Source of the DNA: Eubacteriales Family XIII. Incertae Sedis bacterium
Lineage (GTDB): Bacteria; Bacillota; Clostridia; Peptostreptococcales; Anaerovoracaceae
Direction of reading: 5' to 3'
DNA: 40,592 bases
Assembly (NCBI GenBank): GCA_031257175.1
Contig: JAIRPE010000040.1
Coordinates: 1-40,592 of the forward strand
Shown: positions 15,437 to 23,398 of the stretch, one piece after another
Numbering within the stretch: the stretch's first letter is position 1
Layout: each line of letters begins with the position of its first letter
The notes under the pieces: model-generated
The model's database searches: none
Told to the model about the DNA's origin: nothing
Seen by the model: the letters and a program-made list of their open reading frames with translations, nothing else
Made by a program: the position numbers and the translations under genes

Positions 15437-16623
15437 GCTACAGAGAGACCGTGACAAAGCTTAGAGAGAGGGCCTTAGACCCGGCCAAAAGCGCGGCGGC
15501 TCTGACGCGTGAGACGGGAAAGCCCCTGATAGGCTGTTTCCCCGTGTACGCGCCTGAGGAAATCATCTACGCGGCGGGGGCGTTGCCAGTGGGCATGTGG
15601 GGGGGCAAGACGGAGTTGAAGCTGGCAGACCGCTATCTCCAAAGCTTCTGTTGCTCAGTCATGCGCGCCAATCTGGAGCTGGGACTTAAAGGAAGTTACG
15701 GCGCCCTGCGGGGCGTGGTCATCCCCACCTTCTGCGACAGCCTCAAATGCGTGTGCGAGAATTGGAAAACAGCCGTGCCGCAGCTCCCCGCCCTGCCGAT
15801 AGTCTATCCCCAGAACCGCTCTGCGGCAGGGACATTATACATGAAAGACGAGCTGGCCCGCTTCAAGGGGGAAGCGGAAAAACTTTTGCGCGTCAATATC
15901 AGTGAGGAAGCCCTGATGGCGGCTTGGGAGACCTACGAGGATTGCAGGGCCGCTCAGCGCGGCTTCGTGGCCGCCGTCGCCCGGCACGCGGGCGCCATAG
16001 ACGCGGAAACCCGCCACCTCATTCTGAAGGCGGCTTATTTCAGCGACAGAGCCGAATACGCCCGTCTTTTGCGCGTGATAACCGAGGGTCTGGCCAGCGA
16101 GGCTGAGGACAGCACAGAAGCCTCGCCAGGAATCAGGCGGCGGGCCTACGGCATTAAAGCCGTTCTGACCGGATACATGTCCGAACCTGCGGAAATACTG
16201 AGGATATTGGACGAGAACGGCGTGGCTGTCGTCGGCGACGACCTTGCCCACGCCTCCAGACAGTTCCGCGTCGCGGGTCGGCGTGAGGGTTGCTTCTGGG
16301 AGCTAATGGCGGGCAGGATGGCCGACCAAAGCGGCTGCGCGTTCCTGTACGACCCGAATAAAAGCCGCGGGCGCAATCTGTTGCATATGGTAAGAGAGGC
16401 GGACGCGGATGCGGTCATAGTGTTCATGATGAAATTCTGCGACCCTGAGGAATTCGACTACCCCATATACAGGAAGGAATTGGAGGCCGCCGGCGTACCC
16501 GTCCTCTGCCTGGAGGTAGACCAGCAGACCGACTCCTTCGAGCAAATCAGGACGAGGGTGCAAAGCTTCGCGGAGACTCTGGGGACGGCGCCCCTCGGAG
16601 TGCGCGCGGGAGGCAAGGCTTGA
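15433..16623 (+). CDS. 2-hydroxyacyl-CoA dehydratase, beta-type subunit
   Basis: 396 residues, HgdB/FldC/HadC-like. It opens with GKPLIGCFPVYAPEEIIYAAGALPVGMWGGKTELKLADRYLQSFCCSVMRANLELG. Cluster ligands are expected in TFCDSLKCVCENW and VFMMKFCDPEEFDYP, and the C-terminus has the usual PVLCLEVDQQTDSFEQIRTRVQSFAE. It forms a heterodimer with the product of the preceding gene, with which it shares an ATGA overlap. The length is normal and no key residue is evidently missing. Confidence 0.9.
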   Translation: MSYRETVTKLRERALDPAKSAAALTRETGKPLIGCFPVYAPEEIIYAAGALPVGMWGGKTELKLADRYLQSFCCSVMRANLELGLKGSYGALRGVVIPTFCDSLKCVCENWKTAVPQLPALPIVYPQNRSAAGTLYMKDELARFKGEAEKLLRVNISEEALMAAWETYEDCRAAQRGFVAAVARHAGAIDAETRHLILKAAYFSDRAEYARLLRVITEGLASEAEDSTEASPGIRRRAYGIKAVLTGYMSEPAEILRILDENGVAVVGDDLAHASRQFRVAGRREGCFWELMAGRMADQSGCAFLYDPNKSRGRNLLHMVREADADAVIVFMMKFCDPEEFDYPIYRKELEAAGVPVLCLEVDQQTDSFEQIRTRVQSFAETLGTAPLGVRAGGKA

Positions 16624-16634
16624 GGCGGCTCGGC

Positions 16635-16717
16635 GGAGCGGGTAGCGCGACGGGATACTGCGCGGCGACGGTTCAGGCGGTCATACGTAAAGATTTAGAA
16701 TTACAGCCGCCCGCTCC
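16635..16717 (+). repeat. Inverted repeat in the dehydratase-activator gap
   Basis: GGAGCGGG (16635-16642) and CCCGCTCC (16710-16717) are exact complements that close a loop of about 67 bases, ending 18 bases before the activator start. It could set the activator level relative to the dehydratase, since the activator is normally needed in small amount. This is weak evidence. Confidence 0.35.
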
Positions 16718-16735
16718 AGGCGATAGGAGGAGAGC

Positions 16736-17515
16736 ATGTTCGCAGGGATAGACATAGGCTCGTCCTCTTCAAAAGCGGCCATTATCGGCGACGACGGCAG
16801 GTTGCTGTCCGTATCCGTCCATAATCAGGGCGCGGGCACCGACGGCCACAGGCAAGCGCTGGAGCGGGCCTTGGCACTGGCCGGGGCCGAAAGAAGCGAC
16901 ATCCGCTTCTTGGTCGCCACAGGATACGGACGTATGCGTTACGAGGGGGCCGACAGGCAGTTGACGGAAATCAGTTGCCACGCCAAGGGCGTCGCCTGGC
17001 TCACCTCAGGCGCCCGAACCATAATAGACGTGGGAGGGCAAGATTCGAAGGCCATCAAACTGGACGCGGCGGGGAACGTGGCCAATTTCGCTATGAACGA
17101 GAAATGCGCCGCAGGAACGGGCCGTTTTTTAGAAGTGATGGCGCGGGTTCTGGACTGTCGAGTTGACGAGCTTTCCGAGATAGCCGCCGCCTCCGTCAAA
17201 GAAGTCCCCATCAGCAGCGTCTGCGCCGTTTTCGCAGAGAGCGAGGTGATATCCCGCCTTTCCTCGGGGGAACGCCCCGAGGACGTGGCCAGGGGCGCCC
17301 ACGTGTCCATAGCCAGGCGCATAGCCGGGCTTGCGGGCAGGATAGGCTGCCAGCCCGAAATAGTCATGACAGGCGGCGTGGCTCTCAACGGGGACGCGGT
17401 GGCCTGCCTGTCCAAGGAACTGGGGCACGAAGTGCTGGTGGCGCCCCACGCCCAGGCGATAGGAGCCGTAGGCGCCGCCGCCTTCGCTTGGGAAATGGCG
17501 CGAGCTGCAAAATAA
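16736..17515 (+). CDS. 2-hydroxyacyl-CoA dehydratase activator (BadF/BadG/HgdC ATPase)
   Basis: 259 residues, the size of HgdC/HadI. The ASKHA ATPase fold shows FAGIDIGSSSSKAAII, TIIDVGGQDSKAIKL and VMTGGVALNGDAV. Cys124 (NEKCAAGTGRF) and Cys163 (SSVCAVFAESEV) are the two ligands that let a homodimer hold one shared [4Fe-4S] cluster. It uses ATP to push one low-potential electron into the dehydratase. AGGAGGAG precedes the ATG. Its place next to the two dehydratase subunit genes confirms the assignment. Confidence 0.94.
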   Translation: MFAGIDIGSSSSKAAIIGDDGRLLSVSVHNQGAGTDGHRQALERALALAGAERSDIRFLVATGYGRMRYEGADRQLTEISCHAKGVAWLTSGARTIIDVGGQDSKAIKLDAAGNVANFAMNEKCAAGTGRFLEVMARVLDCRVDELSEIAAASVKEVPISSVCAVFAESEVISRLSSGERPEDVARGAHVSIARRIAGLAGRIGCQPEIVMTGGVALNGDAVACLSKELGHEVLVAPHAQAIGAVGAAAFAWEMARAAK

Positions 17516-17593
17516 AAGCCGCTCCGCCCCGCCCATAGATCTGATCGGCCTGAAATCGGAACGCGACACGGGAAGGGTTTAAAAGGAGAGCAT

Positions 17594-18031
17594 ATGGACG
17601 TTTTGATGGGAAAAGAAAAAATCAAGAAAATAATACCGCACAGGGAGCCTATGCTCCTTGTTGACGAAGTGTTGGAAATGACGGCGGGAGAGCGCATAAG
17701 GACACGCCTTAGCCTGAAGCCTGATATGATGTTCTTCAAGGGGCATTTCCCCGATGCTCCCGTGCTGCCAGGCGTCCTGACTGTAGAGGCCATGGCGCAG
17801 ACGGCTGACATACTGCTGCTCTCCATGGAGTGCTACGCGGGGCTGACGCCGCTGTTCATAGGTATTGACAAGGTTTCCTTCAAGAAAAAGCTGGAGCCTG
17901 GCGACGTGCCGGAGATCACCGCCTACGTGATACGGATTAACGAACCAAAGGCCGTGGTCACCTGCGGCGCGGAGGTGTTTTGCGACGGGGGGATCGTTGC
18001 CACAGGGGAAGTCACCCTGGCCATGAGATAA
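17594..18031 (+). CDS. FabZ-like hot-dog dehydratase/hydratase
   Basis: 145 residues, typical FabZ length. IIPHREPMLLVDEV is the family opening, and the active-site helix reads FFKGHFPDAPVLPGVLTVEAMAQ with catalytic His51 and Glu65. FabZ normally dehydrates 3-hydroxyacyl-ACP in fatty acid synthesis. Here it lies between a dehydratase activator and a CoA-transferase, with no fab genes nearby and no crotonase-type hydratase anywhere in the cluster. It may therefore serve as the enoyl-CoA hydratase of this pathway (inference). AAAGGAGAG precedes the ATG. Confidence 0.85.
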   Translation: MDVLMGKEKIKKIIPHREPMLLVDEVLEMTAGERIRTRLSLKPDMMFFKGHFPDAPVLPGVLTVEAMAQTADILLLSMECYAGLTPLFIGIDKVSFKKKLEPGDVPEITAYVIRINEPKAVVTCGAEVFCDGGIVATGEVTLAMR

Positions 18032-18068
18032 TATACGGAAATCAAATCATTAATTACAAGGAGAGGGT

Positions 18069-19391
18069 ATGAATACCAACTGGAAAGACCTTTACGATCA
18101 GCGCCTCGTCACCGCTCAGGAGGCGCTGAGACACATCAAGTCGGGAGACAGCATCATAACCTCCCACGCGGCGGCCGAGCCTCAGTACCTGATAGAACAG
18201 CTGTTGCTCAGGAAGGACGAGCTAGAGAACGTCCAAATCATAAACGGGCTGAACATAGGGAAGGCGCGTTACGCCGAGCCGTCCTATCGGGGCCACTTCG
18301 TGAACGTGAGCTTCTTCCTGGGAAAAAACAACAGGGCCTGCATACAGGAGGGGCGTGGCGAGTTCCTGCCTATACATTTTTATGCCCAGCCCCGCGCCAT
18401 ACGCGAGGGCAACATCCCCTGCGACGTGGCGCTGATACAATGCGCCCCGCCTGACGTCAGCGGTTACGTGAACATGGGCGTGTCCTGCGACCAGACCAGG
18501 CTGATAGCCGAGAAGGCGCGGCTCACGGTCGCGCAGGTGAACGCTAAAATGCCGCGCCTGTGCGGGGACACCCTGATCCACGTGTCGGAAATAGATTATT
18601 TCGTCGAATACGACGAAGACATCTACGAGTTGCCGCAAATCAACGGCGACGACCCCATAGCCGAGAAGATCGGCCAAAACATCTCCACGCTGATAGACGA
18701 CGGCGCCACTCTGCAAATGGGCCAGGGCACCATACCCAATGCCATACTGAAGTGCCTGGGGGACAAAAAAGACCTAGGCGTCCATACCGAGGTTTTCTCC
18801 GACAACCTGTTGCCCCTCATAGAGGCGGGCATCATCAACGGACGCAGAAAAACCCTGAACAAGGGGAAAATCGTGGCCACCTTCGTGCAGGGCACACGGG
18901 CCTTCTACGATTTCGTGGACAACAACAACATGATCCAGCTGATGCCGGTGGACTACACCAACGACGTGGGCGTAATAGCGCGAAACGACAACATGGTGGC
19001 CATCAACTCCGCGCTGGAGGTGGATTTGATGGGGCAGGTGGTGGCCGACTCCATAGGGAGCAAGACCTTCAGCGGGGTGGGCGGCCAGCTGGACTTCCTG
19101 CGCGGGGCGGAGCAATCGAAAAACGGCAAACCCGTTATAGCTTTGCCCTCCACGGCGAAAAACGGCAAAGTATCCAGGATATGCGCAGCGCTGAAGCCCG
19201 GCACCCCCGTGACCACCACCAGACAGGATGTCCATTACGTGGTGACCGAATACGGCGTGGCGCAGCTTTTTGGGAAAACCATAAGTCAAAGAGCTGAGGC
19301 GCTGGTGGGCATAGCCCATCCTGATTTCCGCGAGGAGCTGCGGAGGGAGTTCCGTGAGTACTGCGAGGGCGCGGGGCGAATCTGGTTTTAG
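18069..19391 (+). CDS. CoA-transferase (4-hydroxybutyrate/acetyl-CoA hydrolase family)
   Basis: 440 residues. The N-terminal half has SGDSIITSHAAAEPQYLIEQLL, and the middle has GATLQMGQGTIPNAIL and LGVHTEVFSDNLLPLIEAG. Glu241 in HTEVFSD is the expected covalent carrier of CoA. The C-terminal part has GGQLDFLRGAEQSKNGKPVIALPSTAKNG and TEYGVAQLFGKTISQRAEALVGIAHPDFR. The family moves CoA between acetyl-CoA or butyryl-CoA and a carboxylate such as 4-hydroxybutyrate. Here it probably activates the hydroxyacid and releases the acyl product. AAGGAGAGGG precedes the start. It is the last gene of the cluster. Confidence 0.92.
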   Translation: MNTNWKDLYDQRLVTAQEALRHIKSGDSIITSHAAAEPQYLIEQLLLRKDELENVQIINGLNIGKARYAEPSYRGHFVNVSFFLGKNNRACIQEGRGEFLPIHFYAQPRAIREGNIPCDVALIQCAPPDVSGYVNMGVSCDQTRLIAEKARLTVAQVNAKMPRLCGDTLIHVSEIDYFVEYDEDIYELPQINGDDPIAEKIGQNISTLIDDGATLQMGQGTIPNAILKCLGDKKDLGVHTEVFSDNLLPLIEAGIINGRRKTLNKGKIVATFVQGTRAFYDFVDNNNMIQLMPVDYTNDVGVIARNDNMVAINSALEVDLMGQVVADSIGSKTFSGVGGQLDFLRGAEQSKNGKPVIALPSTAKNGKVSRICAALKPGTPVTTTRQDVHYVVTEYGVAQLFGKTISQRAEALVGIAHPDFREELRREFREYCEGAGRIWF

Positions 19392-19806
19392 GGGGCGGCA
19401 TAGTATTCGAAGGGGCTCGGATATCTGGCGCGATGGCCCTCCCCTTCATACTATGCGCACACAAAACGCGGGACTGCGCTCAAATCCCACACTCACCGAA
19501 GCGACATGTCCGCCGACGGGCTTACCCGTCGGCGGACATGTCGCTTCGGCGTTCACGCCGCCATTTTCCCTACGCTTTAGCGGCATAGCCTGCCGCGCTG
19601 AAATTCAAGAGAGAAAAGCAACAACGCATGGCGGACAGAATACCACCTGGAGGCGCACAAGAGATCTTTTGAAGCCTCCACAAGAGAAGCCTGTTAGCGC
19701 GACGGACAACTTGCCGGATGCCTGCCGTCGCCTTATCTCCAGAAAACAGGCTACGCCAAAGGGTCACGTAAAAATGCAAATAAAATCGACTGCCAGTCAG
19801 CATTTG
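19392..19806. other. Gap between the catabolic cluster and lexA
   Basis: 415 bases. It contains the 25-bp hairpin at 19496-19549, a small GGCG-TTCA-CGCC hairpin nested at its end, and a 7-base stem TGGAGGC/GCCTCCA (19648-19680). The ORFs here (19354-20304 plus, 19570-19803 minus) show no protein-like pattern. Confidence 0.6.
19496..19549 (+). terminator. 25-bp perfect hairpin after the CoA-transferase gene
   Basis: Bases 19496-19520 and 19525-19549 are exact reverse complements around the loop CTTA. The arms contain ACATGTCCGCCGACGGG. No T-run follows directly; CATTTTCCC comes about 12 bases later. It sits 105 bases past the stop of the last cluster gene and 257 bases from the end of the convergent lexA. 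It probably stops or protects the transcripts of one or both, although the stem is much longer than a standard terminator. Confidence 0.6.
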
Positions 19807-20451
19807 CTAAAAATACCTGAACACGCCTCTGACCAATCCCAGTATTTTCACGTCGTTGACTATTATAGGGCTCATGCTCGGATTTTCGGGCTGAAGACGT
19901 ATCCTTCCGTCCTCCTTGTAAAAAGTTTTAACAGTAGCCTCGCTCTCGAACCCGTCAACCATGGCAACAACTATCTCGCCGTTCTCAGCGGTGCTTTGTT
20001 GCCTGACCAAAATATAGTCGCCGTCATTTATCCCCACGCCCGTCATGCTGTCGCCTCTGACGCTGAGCATGAAGCTCGTTCCGCTTGGCGCGAATCTGGC
20101 GGGTATAGGAAACGCGTCTTCAATATTCTCATCCGCCAAGATCGGCGTACCGGCGGCAATCCTGCCAACGACAGGGACATTCACCACGTCCGCCTTTCTA
20201 AAATGGGAGAACATGTTTTCGCCATCCTCTTTCAGCGCCTCATCTGTCAGCATCAGAGCCCTGGGTTTAGAGGGGTCTCGCTTTATGTATCCGTTTATTT
20301 CTAATTGCAGGAGGTCATTGTGCGCCGTGGATGTGGATTTTATGCCCAACGCGTTGCACACTTCCCGCACGGTGGGCGGATAACCTTTTTGGCGTATCTC
20401 GTTTTTTAAGAAATCCAACATCTGCTTCTCGCGTTTTTTCAGCTCACGCAT
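19807..20451 (-). CDS. lexA: LexA SOS repressor
   Basis: 214 residues from the ATG at 20451, which follows GGAAGGTG; the track start at 20484 is upstream of it. The winged-helix domain contains GYPPTVREVCNALGIKSTSTAHNDLLQLEINGYIKRDPSKPRA. The self-cleavage site is Ala100-Gly101 (GRIAAGTPI), and the Ser/Lys dyad is Ser135 (VRGDSM) and Lys175 (EATVKTF). It represses DNA-damage genes until RecA stimulates its cleavage. Its own promoter is flanked by two candidate boxes. It lies beside dprA and comM, in a stretch that looks less GC-rich than the blocks on either side. Confidence 0.95.
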   Translation of the reverse strand: MRELKKREKQMLDFLKNEIRQKGYPPTVREVCNALGIKSTSTAHNDLLQLEINGYIKRDPSKPRALMLTDEALKEDGENMFSHFRKADVVNVPVVGRIAAGTPILADENIEDAFPIPARFAPSGTSFMLSVRGDSMTGVGINDGDYILVRQQSTAENGEIVVAMVDGFESEATVKTFYKEDGRIRLQPENPSMSPIIVNDVKILGLVRGVFRYF

Positions 20452-20677
20452 CTGAACACACCTTCCCTTTCGCAAAACAACCAATGCGCCTCTGGCTCAA
20501 GCGCGCTAACCGTGCTGCCATCGCTTTTGAATCTCTCTCTGCCGCGCATCGACAAGAGACATGTTTCGCCAGCCGCTTAGACCAACTGCAACCTCTCCGG
20601 TAGCTAATGCCCGGTCCCTTCCTAGCTCGATATTTTTCCACGACCGATCTGCCGCCGACGATAAGCGGCTCGCGCGT

Positions 20678-20735
20678 AGAACCATCTGTTCTTTTTAAGT
20701 ATATCATATTACGCGATATTTGTAAACATGCGTTC
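20678..20735 (-). promoter_or_regulatory. lexA promoter with two SOS-box-like operators
   Basis: On the minus strand TTTACA (20721-20726) and TATACT (20698-20703) are 17 bases apart. AGAACGCATGTTTA overlaps the -35 (GAACGCATGTTT at 20724-20735), one base off the Gram-positive GAAC-N4-GTTC box. AGAACAGATGGTTCT (20678-20692), a palindrome with a 5-base centre, covers the start point. Both share AGAAC..ATG. Autoregulation by LexA is the natural reading. Confidence 0.7.
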
Positions 20736-20786
20736 TTTGGTGATGTCTGAAAATTTACGCAACTGCACATAATACTGCTCTCTCTT

Positions 20787-20824
20787 CAAAAGATGGCTGT
20801 CTTTGCAGTCTTTTCTCGCCATCT
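20787..20824 (-). terminator. Possible terminator of the dprA transcript
   Basis: On the minus strand AGATGGC and GCCATCT pair around a 20-base loop and are followed by TTTT. It starts 34 bases past the dprA stop. The stem is short, so confidence is moderate. Confidence 0.45.
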
Positions 20825-20857
20825 GCAGGCTTCACCGCCTTACCGCGCGCGGCCTGT

Positions 20858-21718
20858 TCACCTAGGCACGAACACGCGACCCATGGAGGTTCCTGCCAGG
20901 CCTTTCATCTCGAGGACAGTAATGAGCCCGTTTATGTATTGCGCTTTTATGCCTGTTACCGAACACAATTCGTCAGCAGTCATCTCGCCGTTGTAAACTA
21001 GAGCCTCGTAAACTTTTTTCTCGTCTATCCCCAACTGCGCGCTTCTTATCTCAGCAACCGTGTCATTGGTCGCGCCCAAATCCATGGCCACGTCATCCAA
21101 TGTAGCTATGGCCATGGCTCCGTCCTGGATAAGCCTGTTGCAACCTAGGCTGGACGCCTTGTTGATATTGCCCGGCACCGCATATACATGTCTTCCTTGT
21201 TCGGCGGCACGTTCGGCTGTAATAAGCGATCCGCTTTTTATGCCGGCCTCCACTACCACTGTAGCCAAGCATAGACCGCTTATGATGCGATTTCTCATAG
21301 GAAATGTGAATCGTGTCGCGTGCATCCCCGGCTCCAGTTCAGATACTATCAGCCCATATCTGGAAATATCATCCATCAAACGCAAGTGTGCTTTGGGATA
21401 GCATATATCCACCCCGCACCCCAACACCGCCACCGTCTTGCCATCCGCTGCCAGCGCTCCCTTGTGCGCCCATGCGTCAATGCCCTCCGCCATGCCGCTG
21501 ACCACCGTCAACCCATGTTCCGCCAATGATTTCGCGAGGTTGTAGGATACGTTAACGCCATATTCCGTCGCTTTCCTGGCTCCCACCACCGCCACCGCGC
21601 TAGTCATGAGCAGACTGACGTCACCCCTGTAGTAAAGCCTGGCAGGCGCGTTCGGAATGCGTCTCAGCAACTCGGGATATCGTATGTCATCTATGTCTAC
21701 GTGTTGATAAGTCGCCAT
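20858..21718 (-). CDS. dprA: DNA-processing protein DprA
   Basis: 286 residues from the ATG at 21718, which is 11 bases after AGGAGG; the TTG in the track is only two bases from it. The Rossmann-like core has AVAVVGARKATEYG, the hallmark LTVVSGMAEGIDAWAHKGAL, AVLGCGVDICYP, FTFPMRNRIISGL and GSLITAERAAEQGR. The C-terminus (KKVYEALVYNGEMTADELCSVTGI..YINGLITVLEMKGLAG) is the usual winged helix. There is no N-terminal SAM domain. DprA loads RecA on incoming single-stranded DNA in transformation. It lies directly after comM, a common Firmicutes pairing. Confidence 0.95.
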   Translation of the reverse strand: MATYQHVDIDDIRYPELLRRIPNAPARLYYRGDVSLLMTSAVAVVGARKATEYGVNVSYNLAKSLAEHGLTVVSGMAEGIDAWAHKGALAADGKTVAVLGCGVDICYPKAHLRLMDDISRYGLIVSELEPGMHATRFTFPMRNRIISGLCLATVVVEAGIKSGSLITAERAAEQGRHVYAVPGNINKASSLGCNRLIQDGAMAIATLDDVAMDLGATNDTVAEIRSAQLGIDEKKVYEALVYNGEMTADELCSVTGIKAQYINGLITVLEMKGLAGTSMGRVFVPR

Positions 21719-21741
21719 GCCTTGCAAACCCTCCTATGCAA

Positions 21742-23244
21742 TCACCCATGCGGATTCCTGTAACGTATCGCTTCAGCCAAATGAGCGAATCCGATATCTA
21801 CGGAACCCGCCATGTCCGCCACAGTTCTCGCCACCTTGAGAATCCTGTTATACGCCCGTGCGGATAATGAGAATTTCTCATAAGCGGCTCTCATGAGCTT
21901 ACCGCTTTCCTCATCGATGCCACAGTGCGCCTCTATCATTTCATGGCTCATGCGAGCGTTCACCGTGCCCTGTCTGCTTAACTGCACTTCCCTGGCGATC
22001 ATTACACGCTCGCGAATCGCGCTGGAGGGCTCATTTTCCCCTTTTGAAGTCAATTCTTCGTAATCCACGGGCGGCGCTTCTACGTAAATGTCTATTCTGT
22101 CCATGATAGGTCCCGAAATTCGTCCTCTGTAGTTTTTTACTGAATCGCAAGAACATTCGCACTTGCCGCTGGGATGCCCGTACCATCCGCATTTGCAGGG
22201 ATTCATGGCGCAAACCAGCATAAAATCCGAAGGATAAGTGACGCTTCCGCTGGCTCTTGTTATGGTCAACCGCCCGTCCTCTATAGGTTGTCTGAGGCTC
22301 TCCATCACTTCTCTCCTAAACTCGGGAAATTCGTCCAGGAACAGCACTCCGTTGTGAGCTAGGCTCATCTCCCCGGGCCTCAACGACTTACCGCCTCCTG
22401 CTATGCCCGCGCTCGACACGGAATGATGCGGCGCGCGAAACGGCCTGTGCGGCAACAGAGGCGCCGCCTTGCCTGTCATTCCGGCTATTGAATGAACCGC
22501 CGTGCTTTCAATCATCTCATCCATGCTCATAGGCGGCAGTATTGACGGTATCCGTTTTGCCATCATGCTCTTGCCGCTGCCCGCCATGCCGCACAATAAG
22601 ATGTTATGCGCCCCGCTAACGGCCACTTCCAGAGCCCTGCGCATGCCCGGTTGCCCTTTAACATCGGAAAAATCGTGGTATGTCTCTTCGTCCTCTTTCG
22701 CCGCATATTCTCCTGCTCGTTTGATCTCGTTAATTCCTTGCAGATGTTCCACAATCTCTGAAACATGCTCCGCCGGGTAGACAGTTATGCCCCGCACTAG
22801 CGCCGCTTCGGCGGCGCTGTCCTTTGGGACGAATATTTCTTTCGCTCCGTGCTTTCGCGCGGACAGCGCGATGGGCAGCATGCCTCTTACCGGACGCAGG
22901 GAACCTTCCAAAGACAGTTCTCCCACGAACACGCAATCCTTGGGTATGCCCTCTAACTGGCCGCTTGCCTCCAATATGCCCAAGGCGATGGGCAAGTCGT
23001 ATATAGGCCCTTCCTTCCTGGTGTCCGCAGGCGCCAAGTTCACCAAGATACGCTTCAACGGAAATTCGAAACCTATGTTCTTCAGGACGACCCTGACTCG
23101 TTCCCTTGATTCTTGTACCGAGCTGTCCGGAAGCCCTACGATGATAAAAGCCGGAAGCCCGCTGCTTATACTGGTCTCCACTTCCACTTTGTAGCCCTCC
23201 AAGCCTGCCAACCCTATAGAAGTTATGTTATTCCTATTCCTCAT
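21742..23244 (-). CDS. comM: Mg-chelatase-like AAA+ ATPase ComM/YifB
   Basis: 500 residues from the ATG at 23244, which matches the family N-terminus (ITSIGLAGLEGYKVEVETSISSGLPAFIIVGLPDSSVQESRERVR). The N-terminal Lon-like ChlI domain is followed by the AAA+ core with Walker A GMAGSGKSMM and Walker B GVLFLDEFPEF. A Cys-rich insert (CAMNPCKCGWYGHPSGKCECSCDSVKNYRGRISGPIMDRIDI) and the Mg_chelatase_C helical end come last. ComM is a helicase aiding branch migration of incoming DNA. It is 23 bases ahead of dprA, so the two are cotranscribed. Confidence 0.94.
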   Translation of the reverse strand: MRNRNNITSIGLAGLEGYKVEVETSISSGLPAFIIVGLPDSSVQESRERVRVVLKNIGFEFPLKRILVNLAPADTRKEGPIYDLPIALGILEASGQLEGIPKDCVFVGELSLEGSLRPVRGMLPIALSARKHGAKEIFVPKDSAAEAALVRGITVYPAEHVSEIVEHLQGINEIKRAGEYAAKEDEETYHDFSDVKGQPGMRRALEVAVSGAHNILLCGMAGSGKSMMAKRIPSILPPMSMDEMIESTAVHSIAGMTGKAAPLLPHRPFRAPHHSVSSAGIAGGGKSLRPGEMSLAHNGVLFLDEFPEFRREVMESLRQPIEDGRLTITRASGSVTYPSDFMLVCAMNPCKCGWYGHPSGKCECSCDSVKNYRGRISGPIMDRIDIYVEAPPVDYEELTSKGENEPSSAIRERVMIAREVQLSRQGTVNARMSHEMIEAHCGIDEESGKLMRAAYEKFSLSARAYNRILKVARTVADMAGSVDIGFAHLAEAIRYRNPHG

Positions 23245-23398
23245 CTCCCCCTCCGACTGCGCCTGCCCGTTGCCCCCTCTCCGGCGCAACATCGGACAGT
23301 TACGCTTATGAACTCCCGCTCCTGCAAACTCTCCGGCCGTTCGGCAATTGCCGCGTGAAACTTCCCGAATATTTGCGCGCCCACGCCAAGCGCGCTTG

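Larger units (their letters stand above)
20452..20857. other. lexA leader and control region
   Basis: About 400 bases between dprA and lexA. From right to left it holds a hairpin that may terminate the dprA transcript, the lexA promoter with two LexA-type boxes, and a leader of about 240 bases. The leader has no convincing gene; the 108-residue ORF across it has no recognisable pattern. Confidence 0.6.

Noticed and set aside
19354-20304. 316-codon plus-strand ORF across the cluster end and lexA
   Set aside because: It runs through the 25-bp hairpin and antisense to lexA, with low-complexity, family-less translation.
20532-20598. tRNA-like 5' half on the minus strand in the lexA leader
   Set aside because: The 5' end and D-arm look like a Ser/Tyr tRNA, but there is no matching acceptor 3' strand, no TTCGA-type T-arm with pairing stem and no CCA.
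20444-20770. 108-codon minus-strand ORF over the lexA leader
   Set aside because: It begins upstream of the lexA promoter and includes its control sites, and has no recognisable motif.
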